Counted from the stretch's first letter, positions 17,651-27,187 are shown. The stretch: DNA of 39,750 nt from an uncultured Marinilabiliaceae bacterium (GCA_937920475.1 CALEUX010000146.1:1-39750); one strand, 5' to 3'. Notes: generated by a model not told the origin, from the letters alone. Numbers and translations are program-made.

Positions 17651-18682
17651 TTAACCCTGAACATCGCTAAACTTTAGTTGCTCACCCGTGTTGATATGGC
17701 GAGTGGAGCATTTTCCAAGCAAATCATTAAACTTTTCGGCTAAAATTTCTCCGGTGCCGGGTCTTTTTACCCAAATATTGTCCATTGTAAACGCTTCACC
17801 TTTTTGAATAGGTTTAATGGCACAAACCGTAGCAAAGGCAAAATCTATGGTGACCTGCTCTTCTTTAGCTGGCTCCTTTTTCCCACCGCGCTGCTCAAAT
17901 AATATTTTACTGCCTTCAATTAATTCTTTGCAGGCATGTTCGTCCATTGAACAAATTATATCAGGGCCGGTACGCTGCATATGGTCGGTAAAATGACGCT
18001 CCAGAATAGAGGCTCCCATTGCAACAGCACCCAAACAAGCATGATTGGTAAGTGTATGGTCAGATAATCCAAAAGGAACACCCGGGAAAGCCTGAGCCAT
18101 TTCGGCCATGGCGCCCAATCGCACCAAATGGTTTGGCGTTGGATACAAATTTGTTGTATGCAAAAGGGCATAATCAATCTGGTGTTTTTCAAAAATAACA
18201 ACCGCTTTTTTAATACTTTCGATGGTATTCATACCGGTGCTTAAAATAACCGGCTTTCCAAAACGGGCAATATGCTCCAACAAAGGATAGTTATTACACT
18301 CACCGGAACCTATTTTAAAAGCCGACACATTCATTTTAATTAAACGGTCGGCAGCGGCACGCGAAAAGGGAGTGCTTATAAAAATCATTCCTTTTGATTC
18401 CACATAATTCTTAAGTTCAATCTCATCATGTTCATTAAGAGCACATCGCTCCATAATTTCGTATATGGACACGTTGGCATTACCGGGTATTACCTTTTTG
18501 GCAGCAGGAGCCATTTCATCTTCCACAATGTGAGTTTGATGCTTAACAACCTCTACTCCTGCCCGGTGAGCGGCATCAACCATTTCTTTAGCAACCTTTA
18601 AGCTTCCTTCATGGTTAATTCCAATTTCGGCAATAACCAATGGTTCATACTGATAACCTATTAATCGTGTTCCTATCTTCAT
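17651..18682 (-). CDS. neuB: N-acetylneuraminate synthase (NeuB)
   Basis: A 343-residue cytoplasmic enzyme with a TIM-barrel synthase domain (about 1-280) and a C-terminal SAF/antifreeze-like domain (about 283-343, ending in a KRPGTGEI-type stretch). EIGINHEGS is at residues 19-27, [11 protein letters not shown] at 47-57, STPFSR at 103-108, KIGSGE at 123-128, LSDHT at 206-210 and ERHFTD at 228-233. These are substrate, PEP and metal-site residues. It condenses ManNAc with phosphoenolpyruvate to give Neu5Ac. The [11 protein letters not shown] through IPGNA region matches, from memory, Campylobacter NeuB1 (Neu5Ac synthase) much better than the E. coli K1 enzyme, and the legionaminate (NeuB2) and pseudaminate (NeuB3) types are less alike. 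A legionaminate role cannot be fully excluded. Confidence 0.9.
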   Translation of the reverse strand: MKIGTRLIGYQYEPLVIAEIGINHEGSLKVAKEMVDAAHRAGVEVVKHQTHIVEDEMAPAAKKVIPGNANVSIYEIMERCALNEHDEIELKNYVESKGMIFISTPFSRAAADRLIKMNVSAFKIGSGECNNYPLLEHIARFGKPVILSTGMNTIESIKKAVVIFEKHQIDYALLHTTNLYPTPNHLVRLGAMAEMAQAFPGVPFGLSDHTLTNHACLGAVAMGASILERHFTDHMQRTGPDIICSMDEHACKELIEGSKILFEQRGGKKEPAKEEQVTIDFAFATVCAIKPIQKGEAFTMDNIWVKRPGTGEILAEKFNDLLGKCSTRHINTGEQLKFSDVQG

Positions 18683-18726
18683 GGGTTTAATTTTGCTTTT
18701 TATTTTCAGAGTCTTTTAGAAATTTA

Positions 18727-19392
18727 TTATTCCAGACCGGTTGGAACAACCTGATACAACGAATCAACTTTGCTCAAATCTTTAAAAAACAATGGCTTAA
18801 TTGCTTTTATTTCCTCATCTGTTTTATCCCACCATTTCAAGTCTTCAATTTCTTTAATAATATTATCAGAGAAACGCTTTTTTAATGGTTTTGCAGGAAC
18901 TCCGGCCACAACTGTATAAGGTTCAACATCTTTGGTAACAACTGACCCGGCTGCAATAACAGCGCCATTACCAATATTTACATTTCCAATTATCAATGCG
19001 TTATGCCCAATCCAAACATCGTTACCAATAGTAACCTTGCCAAAGGTTTTATTGTGATTGAGATACCCTTCGAACAGGCTGCTGCCTACATAAGTGGACA
19101 AATAAGTTACCGGATGATTATTGGTATGAATGGCAACATCAGCTCCAATCTGACAGTATTTTCCTATGGTGATTGTGCCATGCAACCAATTGTTTACGCC
19201 CAATGTGGTTCTAAATCCCAATTTTATTTCTCCCTGAAAGTTACACCCATTAACAATTTGGTTTTCACCCTCCATTGTAACATTACGAATCCCTCTCACA
19301 TACCCGCTTACATAGCCATTACCCACTTTTCGGGTATGATAATAAATGGTATCATAAACCTTTCTGAAAAACTCAAAAATTCTGTATCGCAT
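18727..19392 (-). CDS. Left-handed beta-helix (hexapeptide) acetyltransferase
   Basis: A 221-residue protein of the xenobiotic-acetyltransferase / maltose-acetyltransferase type. Hexapeptide repeats run from about 45 to 165 (for example [17 protein letters not shown], and [11 protein letters not shown] at 124-134). The likely catalytic His is in HTNNHP (89-94), and the C-terminal [11 protein letters not shown] is the usual end. It moves an acetyl group from acetyl-CoA to a hydroxyl or amino group of a sugar. Being next to neuB (44 bases) it could O-acetylate the nonulosonic acid. Equally it could be the N-acetyltransferase that finishes the 3-amino sugar made by the FdtA/FdtB pair, since no other FdtC-like gene is present. 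Both roles are inference. Confidence 0.85.
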   Translation of the reverse strand: MRYRIFEFFRKVYDTIYYHTRKVGNGYVSGYVRGIRNVTMEGENQIVNGCNFQGEIKLGFRTTLGVNNWLHGTITIGKYCQIGADVAIHTNNHPVTYLSTYVGSSLFEGYLNHNKTFGKVTIGNDVWIGHNALIIGNVNIGNGAVIAAGSVVTKDVEPYTVVAGVPAKPLKKRFSDNIIKEIEDLKWWDKTDEEIKAIKPLFFKDLSKVDSLYQVVPTGLE

Positions 19393-19432
19393 TTGTCAGA
19401 ATTATTATTGGTTATAAACTATAAGAGCAAAA

Positions 19433-20422
19433 TTACAGTAGCCCATATTTTCGCATCATACCCATAAAAAAAGCCGCTGGATAGTATATCAGTTTATTAA
19501 AAAAAGAATTTCTGGTCTTATATGTTGGGAATTCTTTTTGAGATATCTGGCCTGTTCTAAAGGCCTGTATCATATCCATTGGAAGCGTATTTCCCATGTG
19601 GTAGGCATTGCATTTAACAGTTGAGAGTCTGTAATACCCTAATTGTTCCACAATAAAATCGATATAATTATATTCGTAACCATTTTTGAATACAAACTCA
19701 ACCTTTTTAAATGGAAGTTTTTGAATGATATCGCGTTTAAAAGTAGCTAATGCATGAGTAGCCCCCAAACATGCAATAAAAGATTTATTTCTGATATAAT
19801 ATTGATTTTCGCGCCAAGTTGATTTTCGCTTAACCCCTAAGCCTGAAAAAACACCCTTGCCAACAATATTACCAAGGCCTAGTTCTACTAAATCGAGCTC
19901 TGAATCGGGTACTACCTTCCCAACTTTAATTTTATAATCCCATAACCAGGCGGAGTTATAGTATGTTGCCAAATTAGGACATGGATAGCACGATACTACA
20001 CCGGCCTTTTTAAATATTCTAAAAACTTCGATAGTAGCATCTTCCCATTGTGGAAAAAACAAAAAATCGGCATCGGCAATGGTAATATAGTCCTCGAAAG
20101 AGGCCCGCGCTTCGGCTAAAACAACTTCAAGCTTTCCACGATTTTCGTGGCGTACCACATACTTATCAATAAAGCCCTGTTTCACAAAATCCTCGGCAAT
20201 TTCAGAAGCTTCGGCACAGGAATTATTATTAATTAGTGTTATGTTGGTTTGTTCCGGATTTATTGTACTTGTTAAAGATTTAAGACACCAATAAAGCACC
20301 TGCGGTTGTTCTTTAAAGTAATCGTCGCTAACATTAGGTATCCAAAAAGGCAAAATTATTCTATGGGTTTTATGCCTTAGCTCTGTAACATTACTCTTTT
20401 GTGGATTATTACCTACTCTCAT
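19433..20422 (-). CDS. GT-A glycosyltransferase (family 2-like)
   Basis: A 329-residue protein with a GT-A layout but a diverged front. It starts with about 20 polar residues, then RIILPFWIPNVSDDYF. The nucleotide strand region is ITLINNNSCAEASEIA, and the metal motif is DADF at 117-120. The middle WLWDYKIKVGKVV region and the C-terminal hydrophobic segment (YYPAAFFMGMMRK) may touch the membrane. The family call rests on the DxD strand and on neighbouring GT2 genes. Spacing to the next upstream gene is 52 bases. It probably adds a sugar to the lipid-linked unit, but specificity is not visible. Confidence 0.7.
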   Translation of the reverse strand: MRVGNNPQKSNVTELRHKTHRIILPFWIPNVSDDYFKEQPQVLYWCLKSLTSTINPEQTNITLINNNSCAEASEIAEDFVKQGFIDKYVVRHENRGKLEVVLAEARASFEDYITIADADFLFFPQWEDATIEVFRIFKKAGVVSCYPCPNLATYYNSAWLWDYKIKVGKVVPDSELDLVELGLGNIVGKGVFSGLGVKRKSTWRENQYYIRNKSFIACLGATHALATFKRDIIQKLPFKKVEFVFKNGYEYNYIDFIVEQLGYYRLSTVKCNAYHMGNTLPMDMIQAFRTGQISQKEFPTYKTRNSFFNKLIYYPAAFFMGMMRKYGLL

Positions 20423-20474
20423 AGAATTATTCTGGATTTCGACTGCTTAATATCTTTTGTGCCAAATTTATATA

Positions 20475-21497
20475 CTAAAGAAGTTTTCCGAACAGCTTAT
20501 AATAGACCGAAAACAGTTTATGCGGCATCATAAAATAGTAATACATAACAAGCCTGTAATAATTTTTTTTAAAGTGTTGCTTGTAATATTTTCGGAACTC
20601 ACTATTATTAATAAGATATGTATTGGTTTTCTCTATTATTAGTTTCCGGCTGAGGTTGGTACGACCCACATTGGTTAAATACACCACCAGGGCAAAGCAA
20701 ATATAGCGGGCAAGTCCAAAATCACTTTTGTCGACTCCGCATTCAAGTGCAAATTCTTCAACTTTAAACCTGGCCTCAAATACCTGATGAAAATAGCTGG
20801 TTTTGGGGTTGTTGGTTCTGGAAATGGATGTTAACCTGTTACGGTAATAATAGGCCACATCAGGAATTCCAAACACATAATTGGCCTTTTGAATAAGTTG
20901 CATAGACAAAAGCGCATCTTCACCTCTTTTTAAATCTTCGTAATAATTTATATTACTGGTAAAGAGCTTACTGGCATATAGTTTTGCCCCTAGGGAAAAA
21001 TCCCTTTCGGCAACCAATCGGCGTATAAAACCTAACGCATCAATTTTGCCAATCTGGGGATTTTCTACCAGCTCAAACCCATTGTCTTTTTCCCAAAACA
21101 TATTGGCCACCACAATATCGGCTCCCGATTGTATGGCATTATTAACCATAACTTCAATAGTATTCAGCGGCATAGAATCGTCGCCATCGAGAAAGAAAAA
21201 GTAATCGGCATCCGATTTACTGATGGCAATTTTTCTGGCACGTGATACACCACCATTGTCAAGGTGTAAAGGCATTACTCTTTCATCAATGGCAGCATAT
21301 TGATTAATAGTTTTGCCTGTATTATCAGTTGAACCATCGTTGATGGCTATAATCTGAACGTTTTTATAAGTTTGAAGTATGCAACAATTCAGGCAGTTAT
21401 CAAGATATCCATCCAAATTATAACATGGTATTATTATGGCAACTTTGGGCATTAACTGACTTTCATTGGTATTTAATACATGGTTGTTTGTTTCCAT
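20475..21497 (-). CDS. Glycosyltransferase family 2
   Basis: A 340-residue GT-A enzyme. A polar leader is followed by KVAIIIPCYNLDGYL, then IIAINDGSTDNT and the DxD motif in FFFLDGDDSM (about 101-109). HLDNGGVSRARK is the usual donor-loop segment. ATG at 21497 is chosen; the codon before it is an in-frame GTG, and ATG at 21452 (MPKVAII) is a shorter option closer to typical family starts. The C-terminal third is rich in Tyr and Lys. It sits between the PIG-L gene and the GT-A gene with short gaps of 29 and 52 bases. Confidence 0.85.
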   Translation of the reverse strand: METNNHVLNTNESQLMPKVAIIIPCYNLDGYLDNCLNCCILQTYKNVQIIAINDGSTDNTGKTINQYAAIDERVMPLHLDNGGVSRARKIAISKSDADYFFFLDGDDSMPLNTIEVMVNNAIQSGADIVVANMFWEKDNGFELVENPQIGKIDALGFIRRLVAERDFSLGAKLYASKLFTSNINYYEDLKRGEDALLSMQLIQKANYVFGIPDVAYYYRNRLTSISRTNNPKTSYFHQVFEARFKVEEFALECGVDKSDFGLARYICFALVVYLTNVGRTNLSRKLIIEKTNTYLINNSEFRKYYKQHFKKNYYRLVMYYYFMMPHKLFSVYYKLFGKLL

Positions 21498-21526
21498 CAC
21501 TTTGTTGTTTTATCAATCAAATAGCA

Positions 21527-22864
21527 CTAATTACCAATGGCAGAATTAATATCCTCCACAAAAAACAATTCATTTGACCGCACCGCTTTAAAAAAATAAT
21601 TGTCCTCGTGCCCCATAATTTCTTTCATGGTTCGATATCTGAATTTAAGCCAGGTTCCTTTAACCCAGAGCCACTCCAAATCCATGCGTAAGTCGTTCAT
21701 GGCTTCAAGCGCCATAGTTTTTTCAATTTGGTCGTTGGCGGTAAGTTTAACTGAACGAATCCTGACGGAATCGCCCAAGCCGCATAAATTTGGTGGTAAA
21801 TCAATGGCATCGCCCATTCTTCCATCGGGCCAAACACGCACACCGCCGGTTAAATGGTTGGTATAGAAATAAAACTGCCCATCGCGCTTTCCGGTTTTTC
21901 TAATAGCTTCAATAACCGCCAGGGTGGAGTATTTATGGTCGGCATGGTAATCGAGTAAAAGATGCGGTAGTACAATTATATCGGGGTTAAAGTTTTGAAT
22001 AATATATACAAAATCGTTAACCAGATTGCTCCAAATGGGTCTTCCATCGGATTCGGGAATTATGGCATCTTTAAAGTTTCTTTCGCGGTAATAATTGGTA
22101 TTTTTTAACCCGGTAGCGTGCGAAGCAATCACCGAATCTTTATAATCAAACATATCCTTTAAGGTAAGGTCTGAGTAGCCAAGATTCACAATATTCTTTT
22201 GCTCAATTCCTGCAAGCAAGGGCACAGTAATACTGTTCCAGAACCTTAGTCTTCCTTTTAACAGGTAGTGTAAGGAATCGTTATCAACTATTTCGTCGTA
22301 GTTTTTAGGGCCAAAATCGCCAGTTGTAACTGTTACAATAAGCGACTCATTATTTGAATAAAGGCCCCAGGCAGCAATTTCAGCATCATCGGGATGAGGA
22401 GAAACAACCAGAATCTTTTTATTTTGAAGCGGCTGGTTGTTAAAAAGTATTATTTCACATGTAACATCTGCTGGATTGCAATATTTAAAATCCAATTGAA
22501 TTTCATGATTATTAAGCTGCAAATGATTGCTGATATTCAGAAATCGAAAGCCTTGTGCACCCCGCTCTAAAACGTGAGTTTCGTTACCAGTTCTGACTTC
22601 CGGGTTAAAAAACTTTCCTTTATTTGTGGCTTTTATATTAATCTTCAATAAACCTGAATCCCATTTATCGTCAACATTTACAAGAATTTTACCTTCTGCT
22701 ATTTGCGTGTAAATAACAGTATCGCCAAAGTTATTGTATTCATAATTGGCAGTAACATCATAATTGTAATGCGTACGAACGCTCCAGATATAGTTTAAAA
22801 CATACAATGCGATAAGAACTGGCATTACAATAAGTGACCACTTTATTATATTTCTGATATTCAT
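21527..22864 (-). CDS. Membrane-anchored PIG-L (LmbE-like) deacetylase
   Basis: A 445-residue protein. A single N-terminal membrane segment (about 10-29) is followed by a beta-rich region of about 110 residues. The PIG-L domain begins at KKILVVSPHPDDAEIA, with the metal motif HPDDAE at 157-162 and a second metal-site cluster DYHADH at 305-310. The metal ligands usual for zinc-dependent PIG-L / MshB / BshB deacetylases are present, so it should be active. Members remove N-acetyl groups from GlcNAc-type residues. The anchor suggests it faces the periplasm or membrane surface and acts on a lipid-linked or polymeric glycan. The extra beta-rich domain between anchor and enzyme is not in the standard family. 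Target sugar is inferred, not seen. Confidence 0.85.
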   Translation of the reverse strand: MNIRNIIKWSLIVMPVLIALYVLNYIWSVRTHYNYDVTANYEYNNFGDTVIYTQIAEGKILVNVDDKWDSGLLKINIKATNKGKFFNPEVRTGNETHVLERGAQGFRFLNISNHLQLNNHEIQLDFKYCNPADVTCEIILFNNQPLQNKKILVVSPHPDDAEIAAWGLYSNNESLIVTVTTGDFGPKNYDEIVDNDSLHYLLKGRLRFWNSITVPLLAGIEQKNIVNLGYSDLTLKDMFDYKDSVIASHATGLKNTNYYRERNFKDAIIPESDGRPIWSNLVNDFVYIIQNFNPDIIVLPHLLLDYHADHKYSTLAVIEAIRKTGKRDGQFYFYTNHLTGGVRVWPDGRMGDAIDLPPNLCGLGDSVRIRSVKLTANDQIEKTMALEAMNDLRMDLEWLWVKGTWLKFRYRTMKEIMGHEDNYFFKAVRSNELFFVEDINSAIGN

Positions 22865-22886
22865 TGGTTACAAATTAATCGGTTAT

Positions 22887-23786
22887 TTAATTCTTCAACA
22901 GAAGACCCATTCTTATAACAAAACCATACATCAATTTAGGTTTTAGCCAGAAGAAAGAAGCCATTTTGCTACAATTGTGCAGTGCTTTTAAATAGGAGGT
23001 TTTATTTTTGGCCATAGACATTTGCTGCAACAACAATTTTTTCTGAATAGACCTGAACCTTGAATTTGAGAGGTTCTCAGTAAGTTTTAAATTGCATAGC
23101 ATTTTATTAAGAAACAAAGGCAGGTCGTAATAATGTGGATTTTCCTTGGAAATGCCACCAGAATGCACTCTGTAAAAAGCAATTGGCTCTTCAATATAGT
23201 AAAACTTAGTATAAAACGCCATTCTTGAAAAAAACTCCATGTCTTCTCCGGCTGCCTTCATTGATTCGTTAAAGAAACCAACCATTTCAACCAGGTCTTT
23301 TCTAAAGAAAGATGTTGGCATCATCACCGTAAAGCTTCCCACTAAATCATCAAAAACATAGCCATGCTTTCTATTCTTATTGGCTAATTGTCCAACAATT
23401 TCTCCTGTTTCATTTCCAAAGCTATCAATTACCTTACAACACCCGTGTACCAATCCAAAATCAACTTCTTTCTCAAGAATGTCAACTTGTTTCTGAAGTT
23501 TATCGGGCATCCAGAGGTCATCATCATCAATAAGGGCAATGTACTTTCCAGTTGCTAACTTCAGACCTGTATTTCGGGGAATAATTGGGCCACCTGTATT
23601 TGCAATTTTTCTGTAAATTATCCTATGATAGGCAGAACACAACGTTTCATTTTCGTTACCAGGAGTTCCATCATCTATAACAATTACTTCAAAGTCGGAA
23701 AATGTTTGCTGATAGACACTATCTAAGGTTATTTTCAGGAACTTTGGCCGATTGTATGTAGGGATAATAATGGAAACTACAGGCAT
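22887..23786 (-). CDS. Glycosyltransferase family 2
   Basis: A 299-residue GT-A enzyme with a textbook front: MPVVSIIIPTYNRPKFL, then EVIVIDDGTPGN, and the metal motif in ALIDDDDLWMPDKL (about 84-97). EDMEFFSRM near 190 is the usual ED acceptor/catalytic segment. It follows the FdtB-like gene by 52 bases and precedes the PIG-L gene by 22. It could be the transferase for the 3-amino-3,6-dideoxyhexose, from position only. Confidence 0.88.
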   Translation of the reverse strand: MPVVSIIIPTYNRPKFLKITLDSVYQQTFSDFEVIVIDDGTPGNENETLCSAYHRIIYRKIANTGGPIIPRNTGLKLATGKYIALIDDDDLWMPDKLQKQVDILEKEVDFGLVHGCCKVIDSFGNETGEIVGQLANKNRKHGYVFDDLVGSFTVMMPTSFFRKDLVEMVGFFNESMKAAGEDMEFFSRMAFYTKFYYIEEPIAFYRVHSGGISKENPHYYDLPLFLNKMLCNLKLTENLSNSRFRSIQKKLLLQQMSMAKNKTSYLKALHNCSKMASFFWLKPKLMYGFVIRMGLLLKN

Positions 23787-23838
23787 TTATAAATAATAAA
23801 AATGAATTAAAACAACCGCTAATAATTTCACTTGAAAC

Positions 23839-24945
23839 CTATTTGAAGTTATTGATTGCCTCAATTACGTAGTTTATTTCCTCATCGGTATGCACCGGAC
23901 TCATTGGTAAACTTAACTCGTGCAGATGAATATTTTCCGTAATTGGAAAAGCCAGATGGTTCCATTGTGAAAAGGCTTGCTGCTTATGAGGTGGCAAAGG
24001 ATAATGAATCATTGTTTGAATGCCTTTACTTTCCAAATATTTCTGTAGCTCGTTTCGATGGGGATGCAATACCGGATAAATATGATAAACATGTTTGCCA
24101 TAGTTGGCTTCAACAGGTAGTTTTAATTCTGGCAAAACCAATCCTGATGAATACATTTGGGCAATCTCTCGTCGTCGTGTGGTTTCAGCCTCTAATCCTA
24201 ACAACCGAATTCGTAACCATGCAGCCTGAATTTCATCCAAACGCATATTATAACCTTCATATAAATTGTAGTATTTTTTATGTGAACCATAATTTCTTAA
24301 GGCGCAAATGGTTTCATATAATTCCACATCGTTTGTGGTAACAGCTCCTGCATCACCTAAAGCACCGAGATTTTTCCCCGGGTAAAAACTGTGACCTGCA
24401 GCGTTGGAAAGATTTCCGGCTACTTTTCCATTTTTGTTTGAGGCGCCGTGTGATTGAGCTGCATCTTCGATAACCAGAAGTTCATGTTTTACAGCAATTT
24501 GATTTAATGCATCCATGTCGGCCAATTGCCCATACAAATGAACAGCCAGAATTGCCTTGGTTTTTGCTGTAATTGCCACCTCAACCCTTTGAGGATCGAT
24601 ATTATAGGTATCGGGATGCGGCTCTACCAAAACCGGAACTAAACGGCTTTGTGTAACCGACAATATGGAAGCAATATATGTATTGGCCGGCACAATAACC
24701 TCATCGCCCTCCTTAAGTTTGTTTAACAGCTTGTATGCCTCAAATATTAACCTTAAAGCATCGAGGCCATTACTTACACCGGCGCAATAGTGTGTTCCGC
24801 AAAATGCCGCGTAATCCTTCTCAAAAGCAGTTACCTCATCTCCAAGAATGTACCAACCCTTCTCAAGAAATTTCTGAGTTGCAGCCATTAAATCAGGGAA
24901 ATAGGGTTCATTTACCTTTTTTAAATCCAGAAATTTAACCTGCAT
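23839..24945 (-). CDS. fdtB: dTDP-3-keto-6-deoxyhexose aminotransferase (FdtB/QdtB-like, DegT/DnrJ/EryC1)
   Basis: The protein is 368 residues from ATG at 24945, or 372 from ATG at 24957. It is a PLP-dependent sugar aminotransferase of the DegT family. The cofactor Lys lies in [13 protein letters not shown] (Lys195 counted from 24957), and EDAAQSHGA at 164-172 holds the Asp that pairs with the pyridine nitrogen. [15 protein letters not shown] at the front is the FdtB/QdtB-type opening. The enzyme transfers an amino group from glutamate to C3 of the keto sugar, giving dTDP-Fuc3N or dTDP-Qui3N. Two FdtA-like ketoisomerases about 2.3 kb upstream in transcription supply its substrate type. rmlA and rmlB are not in the window. 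Fuc3N against Qui3N cannot be decided by eye. Confidence 0.85.
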   Translation of the reverse strand: MQVKFLDLKKVNEPYFPDLMAATQKFLEKGWYILGDEVTAFEKDYAAFCGTHYCAGVSNGLDALRLIFEAYKLLNKLKEGDEVIVPANTYIASILSVTQSRLVPVLVEPHPDTYNIDPQRVEVAITAKTKAILAVHLYGQLADMDALNQIAVKHELLVIEDAAQSHGASNKNGKVAGNLSNAAGHSFYPGKNLGALGDAGAVTTNDVELYETICALRNYGSHKKYYNLYEGYNMRLDEIQAAWLRIRLLGLEAETTRRREIAQMYSSGLVLPELKLPVEANYGKHVYHIYPVLHPHRNELQKYLESKGIQTMIHYPLPPHKQQAFSQWNHLAFPITENIHLHELSLPMSPVHTDEEINYVIEAINNFK

Positions 24946-24985
24946 AATACTTTTCATTATTTTGATTTTTTCGGATATATAAATA

Positions 24986-26089
24986 CTATGCTAAAAGCAG
25001 ATGTTTCAGATAGGGAATTCTCTTAAGCCCCAATGCTATAAACAATGATGCCAGTAAAACAACCAATACAAACAACAAATTGGTCAAAACACTGGTGGAG
25101 ATTGACATTGTGATAAAATAAGGGAAGAGTATTTCTCCAATTATAATATGTATCAAATAAATACCTAAGGAGTTTTCGCCTATAGTTTTTATGGCTTTCC
25201 CCATAAAACCGATATGCTTATATTTTAACGATAAAACAAAGATTGCAACAACGCTTAACAGTGTAAATAAAAAGTCCTTACCAAACCAAACAGAGTTCCA
25301 TGTTTCGCCCTCCTTAATGGATATCATATATCCATAAATATACAATAGATACATTGAAACAGGAATGATTATGAAAGATAGAATCCGGATAACCTTTTTA
25401 TTCAAATATTCGCGGTGATAAAAAAGAACTCCTCCTAACATGAAATATCCAAACGTATAACCATAAGTACCATTAAAGGGATTGAGCCCTTTGAAATAAT
25501 TAATGGAGAAATTAACATGTTTAGCATCCTCAAAAAAGGAAGAGCCTACATTTACAATATTACCAATTAAGGTATTCCCAAATGTAAAAAGCATCACCAC
25601 CGCCAGAAAGAAATAGAAACTGGACAGATGGTTTTTATAAGAGTTATATATTAATGGGAAAAATAAATAGATAATAATCAATGCTTCCAGAAACCATAAA
25701 TGGTTAATCCATCCCTGTTTAAGTTGCATCACTCCTTTAATAATTTCTACCATTGACCAACTTTCGCTTCGGATAAAGAGCAATGAAACTAAAGTAATAA
25801 ATCCCCAAATGATAAGAATAGCCAGAATCTTAAGCGTTTTTACAATATGACCTTTTAAATCAAGGTTGGATTTGTTTAAAAGCAGGGCCCCATTGATAAA
25901 AAGAAATATTGGAACTGATACAGCAAATATTGACCTGAAAATATAATTAATATGGCTGTTTAAACCATTGTCATTTATTAAGTCAAAGTTTAAGTTATTG
26001 AAATGCGATATAACTACCAGATATATTGCTATTGCTTTTAAAAAATCAAAGTAATCGTACTTTTGCTTTTTTGGTAAAGAGTTATCCAT
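24986..26089 (-). CDS. Acyltransferase 3 family membrane O-acyltransferase
   Basis: A 367-residue integral membrane protein with about ten hydrophobic helices. The first has the family signature: [19 protein letters not shown], with the catalytic His at its end. LFINGALLL follows. The family (OafA, WecH, NolL) moves acyl groups from the cytoplasmic pool to sugars on the other face of the inner membrane. The C-terminal helix is followed by a short KRIPYLKHL tail with no SGNH domain attached. It stands between the FdtB-like gene and the split glycosyltransferase. It probably O-acetylates one residue of the unit. Confidence 0.85.
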   Translation of the reverse strand: MDNSLPKKQKYDYFDFLKAIAIYLVVISHFNNLNFDLINDNGLNSHINYIFRSIFAVSVPIFLFINGALLLNKSNLDLKGHIVKTLKILAILIIWGFITLVSLLFIRSESWSMVEIIKGVMQLKQGWINHLWFLEALIIIYLFFPLIYNSYKNHLSSFYFFLAVVMLFTFGNTLIGNIVNVGSSFFEDAKHVNFSINYFKGLNPFNGTYGYTFGYFMLGGVLFYHREYLNKKVIRILSFIIIPVSMYLLYIYGYMISIKEGETWNSVWFGKDFLFTLLSVVAIFVLSLKYKHIGFMGKAIKTIGENSLGIYLIHIIIGEILFPYFITMSISTSVLTNLLFVLVVLLASLFIALGLKRIPYLKHLLLA

Positions 26090-26112
26090 AAATAGTAAAT
26101 TCTCAGAAATTA

Positions 26113-26640
26113 TTAATAAATCATGCTATCAAGAGTAGCTTTATCAGCATCTGTTAAGGAATATTCCTCAGCCTTTCCCTGATTAATGGCACGTAATACG
26201 GAACGTGCCTCAGAATTTGTGATTACTTGGTAAATATTGTCCTCTAACTCTTCTAAAGTATTGGCAAACATCAGGTTTTGGGGTATTGGTTTAAAACCAA
26301 TATTATAACAGGTTAGCAAGCAACCTGAGGTTATTACATCAGCACAATAAAAACCAAGATAATCGTATACCGAGTCGGCTACAAAAAGGCTATTTTCACC
26401 ATATTCCTTAAATATTTCAGCTATAGGAACTGACTGGTTAATTCTTTTTACAAATCGTATGGTTTCAGTATATTTAAGTTCAAGATTCAAAATACGTTCG
26501 GCCAAAGGGGATGAAGGCCCAATCAGATGCAACTGAATATCAAGCTGACGCATTCTTTCCGTTTTAAGAGCCATTATAAATGGCAGAAAAAACCACTTAT
26601 CAAAATCAACCCGGCTAACCAGTACCAATTTATCAATCAT
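26113..26640 (-). CDS. C-terminal half of a split GT-B glycosyltransferase
   Basis: This 175-residue frame starts with ATG at 26640 (MIDKLVLVSRVDFDKW), exactly what the donor domain of a GT4 enzyme looks like (first strand VLVSR, then DFDK). A longer frame from TTG at 26664 is unlikely. It overlaps the stop of the upstream frame by eight bases (ATGATTGA). Together the two would make one GT-B protein of about 360 residues after a single +1 shift. The usual EX7E motif is not seen; the corresponding stretch reads CADVITSGCLLTCYN. It may be a frameshifted gene, a sequencing error or a true two-subunit enzyme. Activity alone is unlikely. Confidence 0.65.
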   Translation of the reverse strand: MIDKLVLVSRVDFDKWFFLPFIMALKTERMRQLDIQLHLIGPSSPLAERILNLELKYTETIRFVKRINQSVPIAEIFKEYGENSLFVADSVYDYLGFYCADVITSGCLLTCYNIGFKPIPQNLMFANTLEELEDNIYQVITNSEARSVLRAINQGKAEEYSLTDADKATLDSMIY

Positions 26641-27187
26641 TGTAAAACAATTTAGAAACCACAATCTTTATTTCAGGGCCATAATGCTTTGCCAACTCAT
26701 CGTGCATGGATGGATGTACTATTACGAATGTAATTTTTTTCAACACTTCTGAGCTAAACGGAGGAAATACAAAAGCATTCTCATCATGAGTGTATTGAAT
26801 CATGTGCGTGTTATGCCAAAGATAAACATGCTCAAAATCAATATATTTATGTATAAAATTAAAAACTGATAAACCAAATACATGAAAAGAAGTACTATTG
26901 TTTATCAGTTTCTGAAGTTGTTGGTAAAGCAAAAACTTCTTAATTGCTTTGCTTTTTTTGCATAAATAATTAACAACCATTAAAGGGTGTTGGGTGAGGT
27001 CTTTTTTAACCAGAAGCTTGGTCTTTCCCTTAATAAAATCATCGTAGAACTGTGGTTTTGATTCAAAACCGGCAAAAACGGTGCATGAAACATCAGGCTT
27101 TTTTGCCAGGTACCCCACCAGTGAAGCTACCTGCTTGGGCTGACCTGAGTTATCGAGATAGGATGTAAAAATTAAAACTTTAGCCAT
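26633..27187 (-). CDS. N-terminal half of a split GT-B glycosyltransferase
   Basis: A 184-residue frame from ATG at 27187. It opens MAKVLIFTSYLDNSGQPKQ, a GT4-like acceptor domain with a Gly-containing loop, followed by alternating strands and helices (FHVFGLSVFNFIH, VYLWHNTHMI, FVIVHPSMHDELAKHYG). It ends abruptly in VVSKLFYND at the point where the interdomain linker of a GT-B enzyme would be. The missing donor domain is encoded in the next frame, which overlaps by eight bases. It lies 38 bases after the first FdtA-like gene. Alone it has no donor site, so it needs the partner frame to work. Confidence 0.65.
   Translation of the reverse strand: MAKVLIFTSYLDNSGQPKQVASLVGYLAKKPDVSCTVFAGFESKPQFYDDFIKGKTKLLVKKDLTQHPLMVVNYLCKKSKAIKKFLLYQQLQKLINNSTSFHVFGLSVFNFIHKYIDFEHVYLWHNTHMIQYTHDENAFVFPPFSSEVLKKITFVIVHPSMHDELAKHYGPEIKIVVSKLFYND

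Noticed and set aside
17479-17670. Small plus-strand open frame of 63 codons in the neuB-neuC spacer
   Set aside because: It runs through a hairpin repeat and into the neuB 3' end, has no recognisable protein character and no clear ribosome site.
17651-18682. NeuB as a legionaminate or pseudaminate synthase
   Set aside because: No LegB/LegC or PseB/PseC genes are present. The FdtB-like aminotransferase pairs with FdtA-like genes instead, and the NeuB sequence looks like the NeuB1 type.
19003-19467. 154-codon plus-strand frame opposite the hexapeptide acetyltransferase
   Set aside because: It is antisense to a gene with clear hexapeptide repeats and has no features of its own.
23943-24341. 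132-codon plus-strand frame opposite the FdtB-like gene
   Set aside because: It is a shadow of a well-supported aminotransferase gene.
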